Source: Paralvinella palmiformis
Taxonomy: Eukaryota > Annelida > Polychaeta > Terebellida > Alvinellidae
DNA length: 64,000 bases
Reading direction: 5' to 3'
Assembly: GCA_025642065.1 (NCBI GenBank)
Contig: JAODUP010000031.1
Span: 328,501-392,500, forward strand
Part shown: piece by piece, positions 22,494 through 35,800 of the stretch
Numbering within the stretch: the stretch's first letter is position 1
Layout of the letters: the number at the start of each line of letters is the position of its first letter
Made by a program: the position numbers and the translations under genes
The notes under the pieces: generated by a model
Told to the model about the DNA's origin: nothing
Seen by the model: only the letters and a program-made list of their open reading frames with translations
The model's database searches: none

Positions 22494-22862
22494 TGAGCTC
22501 CGGTGGCCTAGCGGTTAAGCACCCGGCACTCGGTGCCAACGGTCGCAGGTTCGAACCGCGTAAGAGGTCGAAACTTTTCTAGGGATTAATTTCTCGGCTC
22601 ACTACATCGTGGGTGGCTCACCACGTTAAATGGCGCTGCCGTCTCCACTGAATTATTTAAAATAAAGGGGGACGTTAAAAACCCCTTGAGGACGTAAAAC
22701 ACTCTGGCAGTGACCACCCTCAGGGTATTTCAGCTCCATCTTTCCGTACTGCTCCCCTGTGAGTGGTGGGGGAGGAGGTTTCTCAACCACTCCAACATAG
22801 AGGCTGTGCTGATTAAGCGACAGCCTGGGGATTCTCCCCGAACAACCAAACCAAACCAAACC
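22494..22862 (+). mobile_element. SINE family B, full length, 13-bp target duplication
   Basis: The tRNA-like head tgagctccggtggcctagcg has box B caggttcgaaccgcg. The body runs through ctcggctcactacatcgtgg, gccgtctccactgaattatt, tgaccaccctcagggtattt and gcgacagcctggggattctc to an aaacc-repeat tail. The element is bounded by identical 13-bp copies of aaccacaagacag (22481-22493 and 22863-22875). A second copy, minus strand, is at 43182-43549. Confidence 0.9.
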
Positions 22863-22879
22863 AACCACAAGACAGACTG

Positions 22880-23805
22880 CATGGATAGAGATCCTGGATC
22901 GACTAATTGTACTCTTCTACTCACCAGATTGGAACGATAAACCAGCAGGTCGATAATCGCTATCGATCGATTATCTATCTCTTAGCGCTGAGCGTCATCG
23001 CGCGAACCCGTTATCGAATACGACTCGAGGACTGCCAAACATAAACAACAAGAGTCAAAGGGCACTGGCCTAGATCTGTTGATGTGTCGTGTACAGATGT
23101 AGAGATGTGAAGACACGATGTTTATCATATGGTTTATGACAGCAGACTCTATTTTAGATCACCGCAAATGATGTAGGTAGGTTGTGATTGACATAAAAAC
23201 CAAATTATTACGTGTTATGTGGCTTTTATAATGTGAAATTATTTAAACTAGTTAAGAATAAAGCTAGCATTCTGATATTGATAAACTTATTATTGTACAT
23301 TTTCCATGCCCAGTGGGTACTATCTTAAGAACTTGGCTTGCGTCGCTTTCAAAAGATCATTTAATTATGCTCCTGAACAGACGTATCAAGTAGATCCCTA
23401 ATCGTCTCCAAATCGGGGTCTTGTTCTAGATCAGATTCAGGGGTCTATTTTCTTTTACTGGTGACATCATGATCCCGAGTTAAGTGTGCTATATATAGAT
23501 ATTCGGGGGTCGGGTCAATGAGACTACAAATTAACCAGCTGTTCAATCCGAGTTCCCCGGGAACTACTAAAGAACATCAATAAATTAATTAAATACAAGA
23601 TCTCTGTTACAGCTGAGACAAACATTGGGAGAGGGGGGGTCCTCATCCTCCAAGCAGAATAGTTTCGTCGGAAATTAAGTGACGTGTGACTGAAACTCCC
23701 ATATCGCTCTAAAGATGATGTCCCTTTCTTTGGTTGAAAGGGGGGGGGGGGTTGTTTCCGGGGATTTATAAAAGGGGGGTTTAAATCCAAAAACATCGGT
23801 TACTG
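22880..23805. other. Intergenic upstream of the FkbM gene
   Basis: No exon recognised. Has a G-rich stretch with a long G run near 23740, a possible upstream exon of the FkbM gene could be hidden here, and an in-frame TAA lies shortly before the ATG at 23806. Confidence 0.45.
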
Positions 23806-26258
23806 ATGGTGTTACTAGTGATGTTTACATATCTTGATAACCGGACATTGTTCAGTATTCGGCGCATTAACAGAGCCAGATACGGAACGAACACAAACAA
23901 TGGTGACGCCATTAAAACAATACTGGATACCGTAGTGCCCCCTAGCGTAGAGAAGAGAAAGCTGTCATCTCGACACGCGAAGTTAACACCACAAGCCGCT
24001 GCCTTGTTAAAACACTGGCCACAAGGAAAGGTAAGCTTTAGACGGCCATTGCTTTAAAGAGCTGCCACACTGAACGTGTCATGAATATTTCCCAAATATA
24101 ATTATCCCATTCAATTAAGGACATGTCCCGTTCAGTCAGTTGAACTCAGGTGGTGGCAGTACAGAAATGTATAAATAAAATAGCAGCTACGGTTGTTAGC
24201 TTGGGAGGGGAGAAGCTATTTTTAGAATAGCTGGCCATTAATAATTAAAATATAACTTGGTTACGAGCTTTAAGTAGCACGCACACGGAAAATCTACATC
24301 TATCTATTTACAGTCTATGAAGAACTTAATTAGAATGAATATTTCAGAAAGAAATACTATGAAGGTTTTCCAAAAATATCTGCACATGAGGAATATCTAG
24401 TAACTGTATTGTTTTTAAGAAAAAAAGGTATAATTGAGATACGATTGAATAGTATAAACAAAGCGATAAACAAATAAACAATCTTGAGTTTTAAATAAGG
24501 AGAGACACGTTTATTTGTGTGTCACTGAATTCTGTAAAAAGGTAAGCATAAAGTGAACCATGCAACTTTCCATGAAGAGAGTATTTCAATAAAGACTTCT
24601 TGGTGCATATATATATATGTCTCATAAAAACCTCGTTTTAAGGCATTTCAACAACGTGAATCTGATCTATTTTTCACGGAAAACTTGTTGCTGCAAACGT
24701 TCAAAACGTCCCGATCGCCACATGTCTAAGACTAGCAATATGGTTACATCATACGAGTGTAGATTACAAATTTGTGATGTTAGAATAACAGCCAAACTGT
24801 TCAGAGAATAGATAATAATACATAAAAGTGTAGCTAGCAGTCAAGGCAACCCCAGACTTATGCTTCTATATCATAATCCCTTTGGATGTAAAAGAAATGT
24901 CAACAATGGCATAACAGCGTATTGAGACTTGGCCTCAAGCCTGAATGTCCCAAAAGATATCGTCGTTACCTAGTGTCTAATCTACATTTGCAAGCCACAA
25001 AGTACCGAAGCCATAAATTATCCATGTGTTACGCTAATCTGATTGAAGGCACCTTTTATGATCGTAACTAAAGAACTGAATTTAGTCTCAAAATAATGAC
25101 AGCTCTAGTTGGCTGTCTTAGCTCGTCCTTGTATTGTTTGGTTGAAGTTTGACGTAGAGACCTCTGTCTATCGTCTATTGGGAACAGCTAAGTTCGTCCT
25201 TGACGTTCACAACGACTATTTATGTTATAATCAGCTTCCTTTTATTAAAAAAATTACAACATCCGGGACGCAGTTATAATTAATAATAGTCATTAACTTA
25301 TATACCGACAGGCAGGTGGCGTGTTCGTGGAGCTAGGAGCTTACGATGGCGAGACTTCCTCCAATACATTAGCACTGGAGCTGTACTATAACTGGACGGG
25401 ATTGTTGATAGAGGCCGATCCAGATTACTTCTCCCAGTTGGTGGCTAAACACAGGCATGCATACAGTCTGAAGGCCTGCATCAGTGGCTCAAACATCACA
25501 CAATTGGTAATGCGTTATATTGGGTTTATCAAGAATCATTTAAAACCGTCCAGATATTTTGGTATTATACTTTCGCAATGTCGATTTTGAAAAATGTCGA
25601 TCCTACCCACTTTCTGGCCAAACTATTTATGAATTAGATTTTATCTCTAACTTTGCCTCATCATCTTTGCACGTCACCAGGCCTATATGTAGCCTGTTAA
25701 GTGGACACAGTTTTTAATCATGGATAAAATTCACCATTTTGAGATTTCACACACATACAAGATAAATTGTCTAAAATACTTAAAATGATAATAAACAAAT
25801 TGAGAGCTTGCCTGAAAAAAAACCTGGTCAATATTAAATCACGAAAAAAACTAATGCAGACGAGATTCCATCACTTACAGCTGTACTTCAATGAAGCAGG
25901 TGGACAACTTGGAGCAGCTGGAATTCCCGAGCCCTCTGAACGGCACAATCCAGATGTACACTTGACATCATGCTTACCTCTGTCCAAGGTACTCCTCGGA
26001 CTAAAATATACTCATATTAACTATCTCAGCCTAGACGTGGAAGGCTTGGAGTACAACATTCTAGAAGCATTTCCTTATGACAGGATACAAGTAGATTATA
26101 TTTCTGTAGAATATCTACATGTCAGACAAGGACAAGAAGCCATCAAACAGCTGATGACAACACATGGCTATACATTTCTTGATAAACTGTACAGCATTGA
26201 TGAGTGCAGAGAAACATTTGTACATGATTTTTTATTTGTCAAGAAAAACCTTGGATGA
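23806..26258 (+). CDS. FkbM-family methyltransferase (Star-like), 3 exons seen
   Basis: Exons: 23806-24030 (75 aa, start tentative), 25312-25506 (65 aa), 25881-26258 (125 aa plus stop); both introns are phase 0 with GT-AG ends. The second exon carries the SAM-binding motif GGVFVELGAYDGETSSNT and WTGLLIEADP; the third has YLSLDVEGLEYNILEAFP with the D-x-E-G signature of FkbM methyltransferases, and SVEYLHV. The first exon ends LLKHWPQGK, in the position where Star-like proteins have '...GKxGGFFVE'. Total as drawn 265 aa. The ATG at 23806 is the first in its frame after an upstream TAA, but acceptor-like AGs inside the exon mean another 5' exon could exist. Substrate unknown. Metazoan relatives often carry an N-terminal membrane anchor; only a weak hydrophobic stretch (MVLLVMFTYL) is seen here. 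Confidence 0.85.
24031..25311 (+). other. FkbM-gene intron 1
   Basis: Opens with gtaagc and closes with ttatataccgacag. No exon between was recognised. Near 25153-25190 is a fragment of a dispersed repeat also present at 63099 (gtagagacctctgtctatcg against gtagagacccctgactgtcg). Confidence 0.6.
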
Positions 26259-26733
26259 AATGCAGTTTGTTGTGGCCAAAATGAACATTGGTTCTGATGA
26301 GCACTAATGAAAACATGTAAGTGAACTCATGAATGTTAACACACACAAACAGACACACACACACACATCGTTCAGTAATATAGAACTTATTCTATGGATT
26401 AAAGATCATATATTGGCATAACTCATGAATTAAATGTTACTAAAACGGTTATTTGTTTTAGTGATTTTTAACTTGTTTGATAAACCTCTCTGAGTCTCTT
26501 TCACTCACTCACTCACTCCCTCTCTCTCTCTCTGCGTGTGTGTGTGTGTGTAAAGTAATGACAATGTATCTGACATATGTTGACACTCACATTTATCATC
26601 AGCAGTTCACAAATGAATTTACAAAATATCCCTAATACTTGGTATAAATACATAAATGTGTTCTTCCCCCTTTATCTCTCTCTCTCACAAAACACACACA
26701 CACACACACAAACAATAATCAGTTTTCTTATTA

Positions 26734-26739
26734 AATAAA
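26734..26739 (+). promoter_or_regulatory. Candidate polyadenylation signal of the FkbM gene
   Basis: AATAAA 476 bases after the FkbM stop codon and about 180 bases short of the converging PNPT1 stop. An ATTAAA at 26398-26403 is an alternative, shorter choice. Confidence 0.4.
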
Positions 26740-26918
26740 AGGTAATACTTATTATAAGAGAAGAAGAAATCAATCCATAAAATATATTGTAACCATATAA
26801 TGATGATCTGTTAGCTCATAAACAAGTCGATACATGAAGATGATGTTATCATAATTTGTACACAAATGGCCATCATTGTTTATACTATAACACATTTGAT
26901 GATTAACCTAATTAGTAG

Positions 26919-29900
26919 TTATGTTGTTGATTTTGGTGATAATTCCTTAATAACCGTCGTTGCCGGGCTGAAGAGAACCTTTCGTGAGAGACGGATTTTC
27001 CCACTGACAGGATCACGACCGAAATATTTAACTGGGATCTCCTGGCCGACATTCAAACCGAGTGCGCTTGGATGAGAGACCTGGTAGAAGGATGAACGAG
27101 GAGTGTAAATGACATAAAACTAAATGAAGACAGTGACGTGATGGGTAACAACTGAATTCAGGATTCGAAAAATAGCCAACACAATGGCATTACAACCTAA
27201 TTAATTGATAACATTAATAATTACCCGTCTCTGATCTAACTGTGAATTATGTATAAATGCAGGAACCATGTTTTTATATAACTGCACCATCACTCCATGT
27301 TCTCTGCAAAGAAAACAACAACCCAATAATAAACATATCACAAAACAAATCATCATAACACTATTAATAAGAATTAACAGTTTTTATCTCAGGATACAGA
27401 CATTCATTAAGTAATTACAAAATCAGCAAACTCACCTCAATTCAACAATTGTGGCATTATATATAGCACCAAATTCCAGGTCTGGCTCCCTCTGAAATGG
27501 AAAACTCAAATACGAGAATCTATGATATGCATTTATTATCTCACTGGGTTGGGTTTAGCCATGAGGATCAATTTCAGCTAGAGTTATAAGGCCTATTATT
27601 TTCCCAATTACATTTATGGCTCATCTGTTACTTTCCATAAAAATGATGGCAATCATTCTACGTCTGGAAGTTGAGTCATGTAGGTATCATTATTAAACAA
27701 AACGACAAAAAATGATGGATAAATGAACATGATTACTGTTTTTAATATCATCATCGAACACATTTTACCAGTTAATTACATGAAACATGCGAGAGAAATT
27801 CTGACTATATCACAGGAATTAAGATTCATTTACACACGGCAATAATTCAGTCCACAACAACCACAAATAGCACCCTTTGACACAAACCTGTCTGACATGA
27901 TTACAACAAAATTATAAACACTTATAATTGAACCGAATCCTGCATTATCAAATTGTAATCAATAATTACCTCTTCAGCCAGGAGTTCTTCTATTTTCTCC
28001 TTTGCTTCATCAAGAGCTACCTGATTAGGTGCAAACACCTGAAATGTGTTATCATCTACAGGACTGATGGTGACACCTGGAATGACATACAATAATGGGA
28101 CTGTGATAAATACAGCACTAATTCAGTCAATAATCAGGAATTGTGTATGTTAATGTAAAACTTCCTTGATATATCCAGATGTGTGTTGTTTGTTGTTAGT
28201 GTGTGTGTGTGTGTGTGTGGTGTTGGACTTAAAAGCTATACATAAATGTTATGTGTTATTACCTAACTTCATTAATATGCCTAGATGTATGAAATATGCC
28301 CACTATGTGACATCATTACAGATCTATAATTTAGCTCATATTGACTTTCATGTTAGTTTAACTGATCAATTTACTGTAGATAAACTGACACTTATTTACC
28401 ATAAATAAATCGACATTTGTATGACTGTTAATGCTTATCTATAATTTATTTAAATCCCTTGATACATGCTGTTATGTTATTTTATGATAAAATCTCACTA
28501 ATTATGAGAAAAATCAAGACTGGAATTCATTTCAATCAAATAAATCAACAGATTTACCAGTCAGATACCTGTATCTGCTGTGATCTTCTTTAGATTAAAG
28601 CCTCCATATCCCAGAAATTTTGCCCGTTTTGTTACTGGTATTTCTAGATTCTCTATGACAGGAGCATTATCTTTCTTCTCGTGACGTGGTTCATTCTGTC
28701 TCTCTGCCATGATAGCCAAAATGTGTCTAATGCCAGCTGAAAACATGTGAAAACATTATTACAGTGATCTGACAAGCGTTGAGCTGACAGAAACTTTATC
28801 AAAATCTTTCAAACTAATATAACAATTTATTGTAGTAAATTGATGTCCTTATTGTGATACAACTGGGGTTAACTTATGTTATACAAATAACAATTGAAGA
28901 TAATACACAGACCTAGTGCAAAAAGTGTGGCGCAAATGTGTTATTATTACTTTTTATAATTATTACTGATAAAATTAAGAGTGATTTTCTGGTACTGAAG
29001 ATGTATGAAGTTATTATAGAGAAACTATAATAACATATATTTAATAAGCCACCTTTACTTGTAATGGGATCATTTGTTGAACAAATATTCAATGTGAAGT
29101 GAAATCTTAAAGCGTGCACACACACACACACACACACATACTCTAGAAATAATATCAGTAAATCTGTAAATAGATCATTACCTCACATTGAAATAATAAT
29201 GATAATAACATTTCAAAGCATACTAAAATGATGTATTATGTATGAATACCAGATGTTTAGACTGTTACTTTGAACCATGTTTTTTATTAATATGAAAAAA
29301 TGTCTTAATTTTGAACTAAAATTTAAATAAATTCAAATACTAGTTCCTAAATCATCTTAATAATTCCCACCATGTCAGTGATTACCATCTGAAGTACAAT
29401 TGTTCATCATCACTAGAAGTTATTGGGAAGACAGCAAATATGCTACACCAGTCCCACAAATTACATTTTATAATTACATTATCTCCATAAATAAAATATA
29501 TGTGTGTTGTTTCTCTTTAAGTAAAATATTCTACATCTATCATGCATGCACACACATATGCACGTGCACAGACATGCACACACTCTCATGTTCAATAATA
29601 ATAATAATAATCTGTAAATTACAATAAATAGTCCTAAACAGCTCAAACAAAAGATCTAATTCTGTGCCGTTATATATCATTATATCAAAAATAGAAATAT
29701 CAGCTAAATAGAAATTAAAATAAATATTATAACTATTAATCAATATTTAACTAAAGACTTCTAACCAGCTCCTCTGTGTACAGCTTCTGTGATGATTTCT
29801 ACAGGCATTCCAGGTAACTTTATATCAGCTTGTATAGCAGTAACACAATCATGTGTACCTGCTAACTTAAAGTCCATATCACCAAAATAATCTTCAATGC

Positions 29901-30158
29901 CCTAAAAACAGAATATATATATATATAAAGTGAATGTGTGTGTTTTTGTTTGAGTTCACAAAACAATACATTCACCAGGCTGCACAATATTTTGGTGGCT
30001 AATTGGTGTTCTCTTGTGTTATTTCAGTTCTTATAGCTCTCAGTAAAGTTTCTATTAATGAACACATACATACACACACAAACAAACACACAAGAATGGG
30101 TGTCTTTGTCTGTTTCTAAAATATTCTGACAAGAGTCTTATACAGCGGTGAATATATT

Positions 30159-30197
<39 letters not shown>

Positions 30198-31968
30198 TAG
30201 ATAGAGAGATAAAAAGAGACCTTGTTAGATTGTATCCCCTGTGATGCAAAGCAATGTATAAACTAGCTTTTCATTAATAAATCAGTCCCATGCCAACTTA
30301 CTAATAAATCTGTGAGCAGTTGGTAATTTAAAACTTTGTTATCAGAATCAACTTCTGTCACAACGCCTACTGCTACACCAGCAGCTGCTTCTTTTATAGG
30401 TACACCTACAATGAGGATAGTGGTAACAACTGTTGAATGTTGAACAATATATCTATAACATTAATATTACAAATCTTCCAACATCAGTTATCATACTCTG
30501 ATCACACCGAGGTTCTATATGATACAATGAAGGCTGCCAACATATTGAACAAACTGTAGTATTTTTGTTTGCTTCAAGTACAATAAATCCATTAACAGAT
30601 AAGTGAACTGAAGAGCATGGATGCTACAAATGGTAACAGTGACCATTGTCAAATGAAACAGTACATCTCTAATTAGTAAATTCCATCAAGTGGACTAAGT
30701 GGAACAAATATTTGTCTTCAAGGTCCAAAAAACAGCCATCTTGTGATGGGCTGTATCAAAACAGCCATCTTGTGATGGGCTGTATCAAAACACCATCTTG
30801 TGATGGGCTGTATCAAAACAGCCATCTTGTGATAGGTTGTATCAAAACAGCCATCTTATGATGGGCTGTATCAAAAACATTCTACAAAAAATGCCAAACT
30901 CAATATTTAAGTGATGGCAAGATTAAATTCTTTTTAAATTTCATAATTAATCATCTTACCAGCATCCATCAGTGCGAGACTTCCACCACATACAGTAGCC
31001 ATGGATGATGATCCTGTAATATACAGAATATAAACAAATATGATAAACCTCGATGATAATACTATACACACATAAAACATTTTAACATGTGTCAAGTATT
31101 AATTATTACAATGAGAGCACAGCTTGAATGAGTGTTTTATTTAGCCCCAATGCTCGTCACTCCTCTGAAATTGGTCAAGGGTGACTTCTGAGTGAAACAT
31201 GAGATAAACAAATTCTTCTATTAGAGTACTGAAACCACAGACACAGAATTATTACTAAAGGTTATTATAATCTTTATTAGGACCTCTTTATTTTAAGACT
31301 TGGGATAAAGCCATCCATTTCAAAACATTTATAATGACAACCTTGAAAAAGTATATTAAAAATGTCAGCTGAAACTGCACCATTACATATTTCAATAATT
31401 GCTGATAAAATGGCAGATAGTCATTATTTTCTGTGCATGTAGTAATTAGAAATAGCCATACAAGAAACCAAATAAAATGTAAGCTGTTATGCATGGTTTC
31501 AAATATCTATTATACCATTATATAGATGTATACATGCATGTTTATTAGAAAATCAAATTATACTGTTTGCATCACACTTGTATACCATTTGACTCTAACA
31601 CTTCTGAAGTCAGGCGAATTGTGAATGGAAAATAACTCGGTATCACCGCCCTCAAACCCTTCTCTGCCAAGGCACCTGGATAAATATAGTTAATAGGTTA
31701 TTGACAGAAGACAAATACAGCAAAACTCTGTGTGGTGTGTTTGTGTGAAAAAGAATGAGACGATGTACTAAACGAGCACTGTACTAATATGTATTAATAA
31801 GATGGTTAATGAGATACTAACAAAATTACATTAATAGCATCAACATATAAATACAGACTAATTTTTTTCTTCAAATATAAAACACTTGTGCTAACCGTGT
31901 CCTAACTCTCTGCGACCAATTCCACCACGACCTGTCTCATTAGTAGCATATGGTGGAAACTGAAAATG

Positions 31969-32022
<54 letters not shown>

Positions 32023-32782
32023 ACAGAACATTAACAACTAAATATAATAAATTATTGCATACCTCATAATGAAGAAAGAAATTCTTCTCTTTCAGACCAC
32101 TGTAAAACAAACATTAACTAAGTATTAAATACAAATAATTCATTATAAATTATAACTACCAGATTATAGGGGCTATTACCTGGGTTGTATCATTTATTAC
32201 ATATACATAATAATAAAATATGTTACAGCCAATAGTCACTATTAAGCAATTATCAAAAAATTAGTGTTTAAAATATTATCTTACACACCTCATGATGGCA
32301 CTAATTGTATCTAACTTAGCTGCTGACTCAGGAGAATCAAATGTCACAGTACAAAGGACCTACAAAGAAATACATCAAAAGAGAACTGAACTTGTAGAAC
32401 ATTTTAACAAATGTTTACTACAGAGATAAGGATGGGAAATACAGTCAATATTTAGATCTAGAAATATTTTCTTTGTGTATATTGGAATATCGAGATGTGT
32501 TCAACTAGCTGTCTAAGATTATTACAAACATGTTGAACTCTATGAGGTGTGCAATGACAGAAATTTGTATCCGAGAAAATGAGAAAACGCAAACCTGAGT
32601 TTGACCCCTTTGGAAGAGTGCTGAACCATGAAGAGGCTTGTATAAGTCTACTTCACAGCTAATTGGTCTTATATCAGTTAAGCCTCTTCCATCACACCTG
32701 TAATAGTACAGGTAACAAAATATTATCAATAGTGGAAGTCAATAAACACATAAAGCAACATGAATTATTAGAGTAGATAATA

Positions 32783-32820
<38 letters not shown>

Positions 32821-35800
32821 TAAACAACCATGAATCAATAAAGAATAAATATACCAACCTGACGGATGTGTCCAGTATCAAACTCCTAAATACTTCTTTA
32901 GTTATATCATTTAAAGCTTGTTGGACTAATACCTGTTCAACATCAGGATAATTTTCTACAATTTGAAAATAAATTTTTATTATATATCCTGTAATGCCTC
33001 AAGTGCAAATTGCCATCTAGCTATTATGTTTCTGTCTAAACACCAAAAAGACAAACACCATGCAAGTATTTATGAAATACAATCATGGTTATTTCAATAA
33101 AATTTATATCTAGAATGAAGTGGACATCTTATTCACCAACAATGGATTTCAGAACATCATCTTTAATTGCCTGAATAGCGTTATCTCTCGAAACCTGCAA
33201 AATTAAAAAGGGCATGAGTATAGGATATAAATAAATACTGCCAATTAAAATTGAATATTATTAGCCAATTTTTCACTACACAGTCTGGCTCTGCTATAAC
33301 ATTATGTCTGGAGTCCATAGAATGTGGATCATATTATATGTGGACCGCAAAGAGCAATGGTCTGCATATATTAATGAGGAGGGGGGGGGATGGTGGCGAT
33401 GACATGGGATAACTTTTATCCAAGCCAATATTTTCACATATTTTCTCCATTTAAGAACACGAAAATAACCACATCACATAATTTAGGAAATTTAATCTAT
33501 TCTTTGTTGTATTATTAAGTAGATGACTTAATATAATTGTTTTAACCCAATTAGAATGATGAATTGCAGCAATGCTTCAAAAGCTGATGCCACCATGTTG
33601 CCCAAACGATTGCTATTTCACATTTATTCATAAGCTGGAAATCCCGCTGGATGCAGCAACAATATTGGTCAATAAATGGTCGTTTATTCCTGTGTTTGAT
33701 TCTGCCAACCAAGAATAGCAGACTTTGGCACATTGCTGTATGGCTGCAATTACCACCAATTTCTCTCTAATGCAATAAAATATAATTTGAACATCTTGCC
33801 TGAGACCTAGCATTATATCGTGCATTCATTATGGCATTCAAGATTTGATATGATGGAGACATAGTGTTTTTTTATATGGAATTGTTTTCTACATGTCCCA
33901 TATATACTTGTGTATAAATTGAACTTTATATTCTCCGAAATCGACGCCAAAATCAAGTGGCTGGTCCCAAGCCCGGTTGAAAAAGGAGGAGGGATGGGCA
34001 TGGAGCCCAGGACAGAAGACTCTGGAAGACTGTGGTCAATGGCTTATGTCCCAGGAGGGACGAGGAGCATAAAGAACAATAATATTGTTTTTCAACCTTA
34101 ATAATGAATATATGAACAATAAATAAATTTATTAGGTGTGTTTTCTCTGTTGTCTTTCAAAGCCAAACTTAATCATGATAACTGCTATGATTATTTAATA
34201 AAATACTCTAATTAGTGATGTGATGACAAAGACTTGTCATTACTAATTTACTATTGAGATATGTGAGTGTGTGTAATTGAATGGAATGGTATATGGGTCC
34301 ACGCAGAGAAAGACTATAGAAGCCACATCAAAGGAAAACGATTATAGCAAACAATGTGTTAATTACTTCCAAAGCTGGGACATGGGAACTACTAATAAAC
34401 TACTTCAAACAGCATTAAGGAAACGAATGCACAGCAGCTAGCAACCTGAAGTGGCCGTCGTTACCTATCATCACACAGTGGGTGAAAACGGCCTGGGATT
34501 AAATCGACCCCGATATCATTACCAAATTGTTCAAGAAGTGCTTTATCAGCAATGATTTAGATGGCACGGAAGATGATGTATTATGGGCTGAACAGTATGG
34601 CAAATCCAACACTGACTCCAACAGCAACAACATGTATGATGATATGATGACACACGAACAGATACAACAGATGTTCAGTGAAGAGAGTGATGATGATGAA
34701 TTTTGGAGTTTTGAATAAACATTGCTGATTTTAGTGCGTCTTATATGCGGGTTCGATTCCTTTTATTGGTCCTAAAAACAGGTGCATCTTATATGCAAGT
34801 GAGACTTATACATCCTGGCCATTAAGCTGAGGACGATTTTAAGGCCTAAATATAACAATTTATGGTAGTACCGTCCATTAAGCCGACCTAAAAATGAAGT
34901 CAGTGACTTGGAAATAATTAGACATATAGATCTAGACTCTACTGAGCCTTTGATGGTTGGTAACTAACTGTCTATTGAAAATAAATTAATTAATCAGTAA
35001 TTACCCCATTATTAGTATAAATATGCCCAGACAAAATATGTATATGGGGGGGGGGGGGCTAGTGTCTATGCTGCCAAATGAATGAGATACGATACTCTTG
35101 TGTATGGGATGTCTTGGGTACGAATTGTCTTGTTACCGACGCTGCCTTCCAATTGAAAGTTGTGAAATGCGCTACTGAGTCCAACAACATTTATCCATAA
35201 TTACAAAAATCAGATAATTCTACATATAAATATTGATTTTCATTATAAAGCCATGTATAATGATCATCAACTTATTTCACTTATATGTTCACTCCATGAC
35301 TGCATTAGTTTAAATCAAAATGATTATTGACGTCCGTTTGCATCTAGACTCTAAACGGCTGCTAACACACACTGTGAATTGAGATACAAGTAATTAGGTT
35401 TAAATACGGGTGGGAGTAAATGCAATGGATGGTGCTGATTCAGTTATCAGTTGCCACATGAACAGTTGAAGCTGTTTGTTGTAATATGCAATCCATGTCC
35501 AATTAAATGTTCACTTCTTTAAGTTAGATCAACTATTTGACACACCTGATAACTAGTGACCATTGGTAATGTTTCGGGTTTTGACAAATAAAAGAGTTCG
35601 TTTCAGTTTCTGTGAATGGTAAAGAGCACCATGACATGGAAATGTTTTAGAGTACTTCCTATGGAAAATCAGCAAACATTTAATAACTTCAGTCCAAATA
35701 TTGAGAAACCAAGCAGCCCCACATTATATCCACTTCTATGGTATACTGGACTGTGCTATAGCAAGGCTAGACTGTATTACTAAGAACATGTCTTGATTGT

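Noticed and set aside
22494..22570. tRNA gene on the plus strand
   Set aside because: It is the head of a 369-bp SINE flanked by target duplications, with a second copy at 43.2-43.5 kb.
30730..30875. CRISPR-like array
   Set aside because: Units abut without unique spacers, and the region is a eukaryotic intron; it is a minisatellite.
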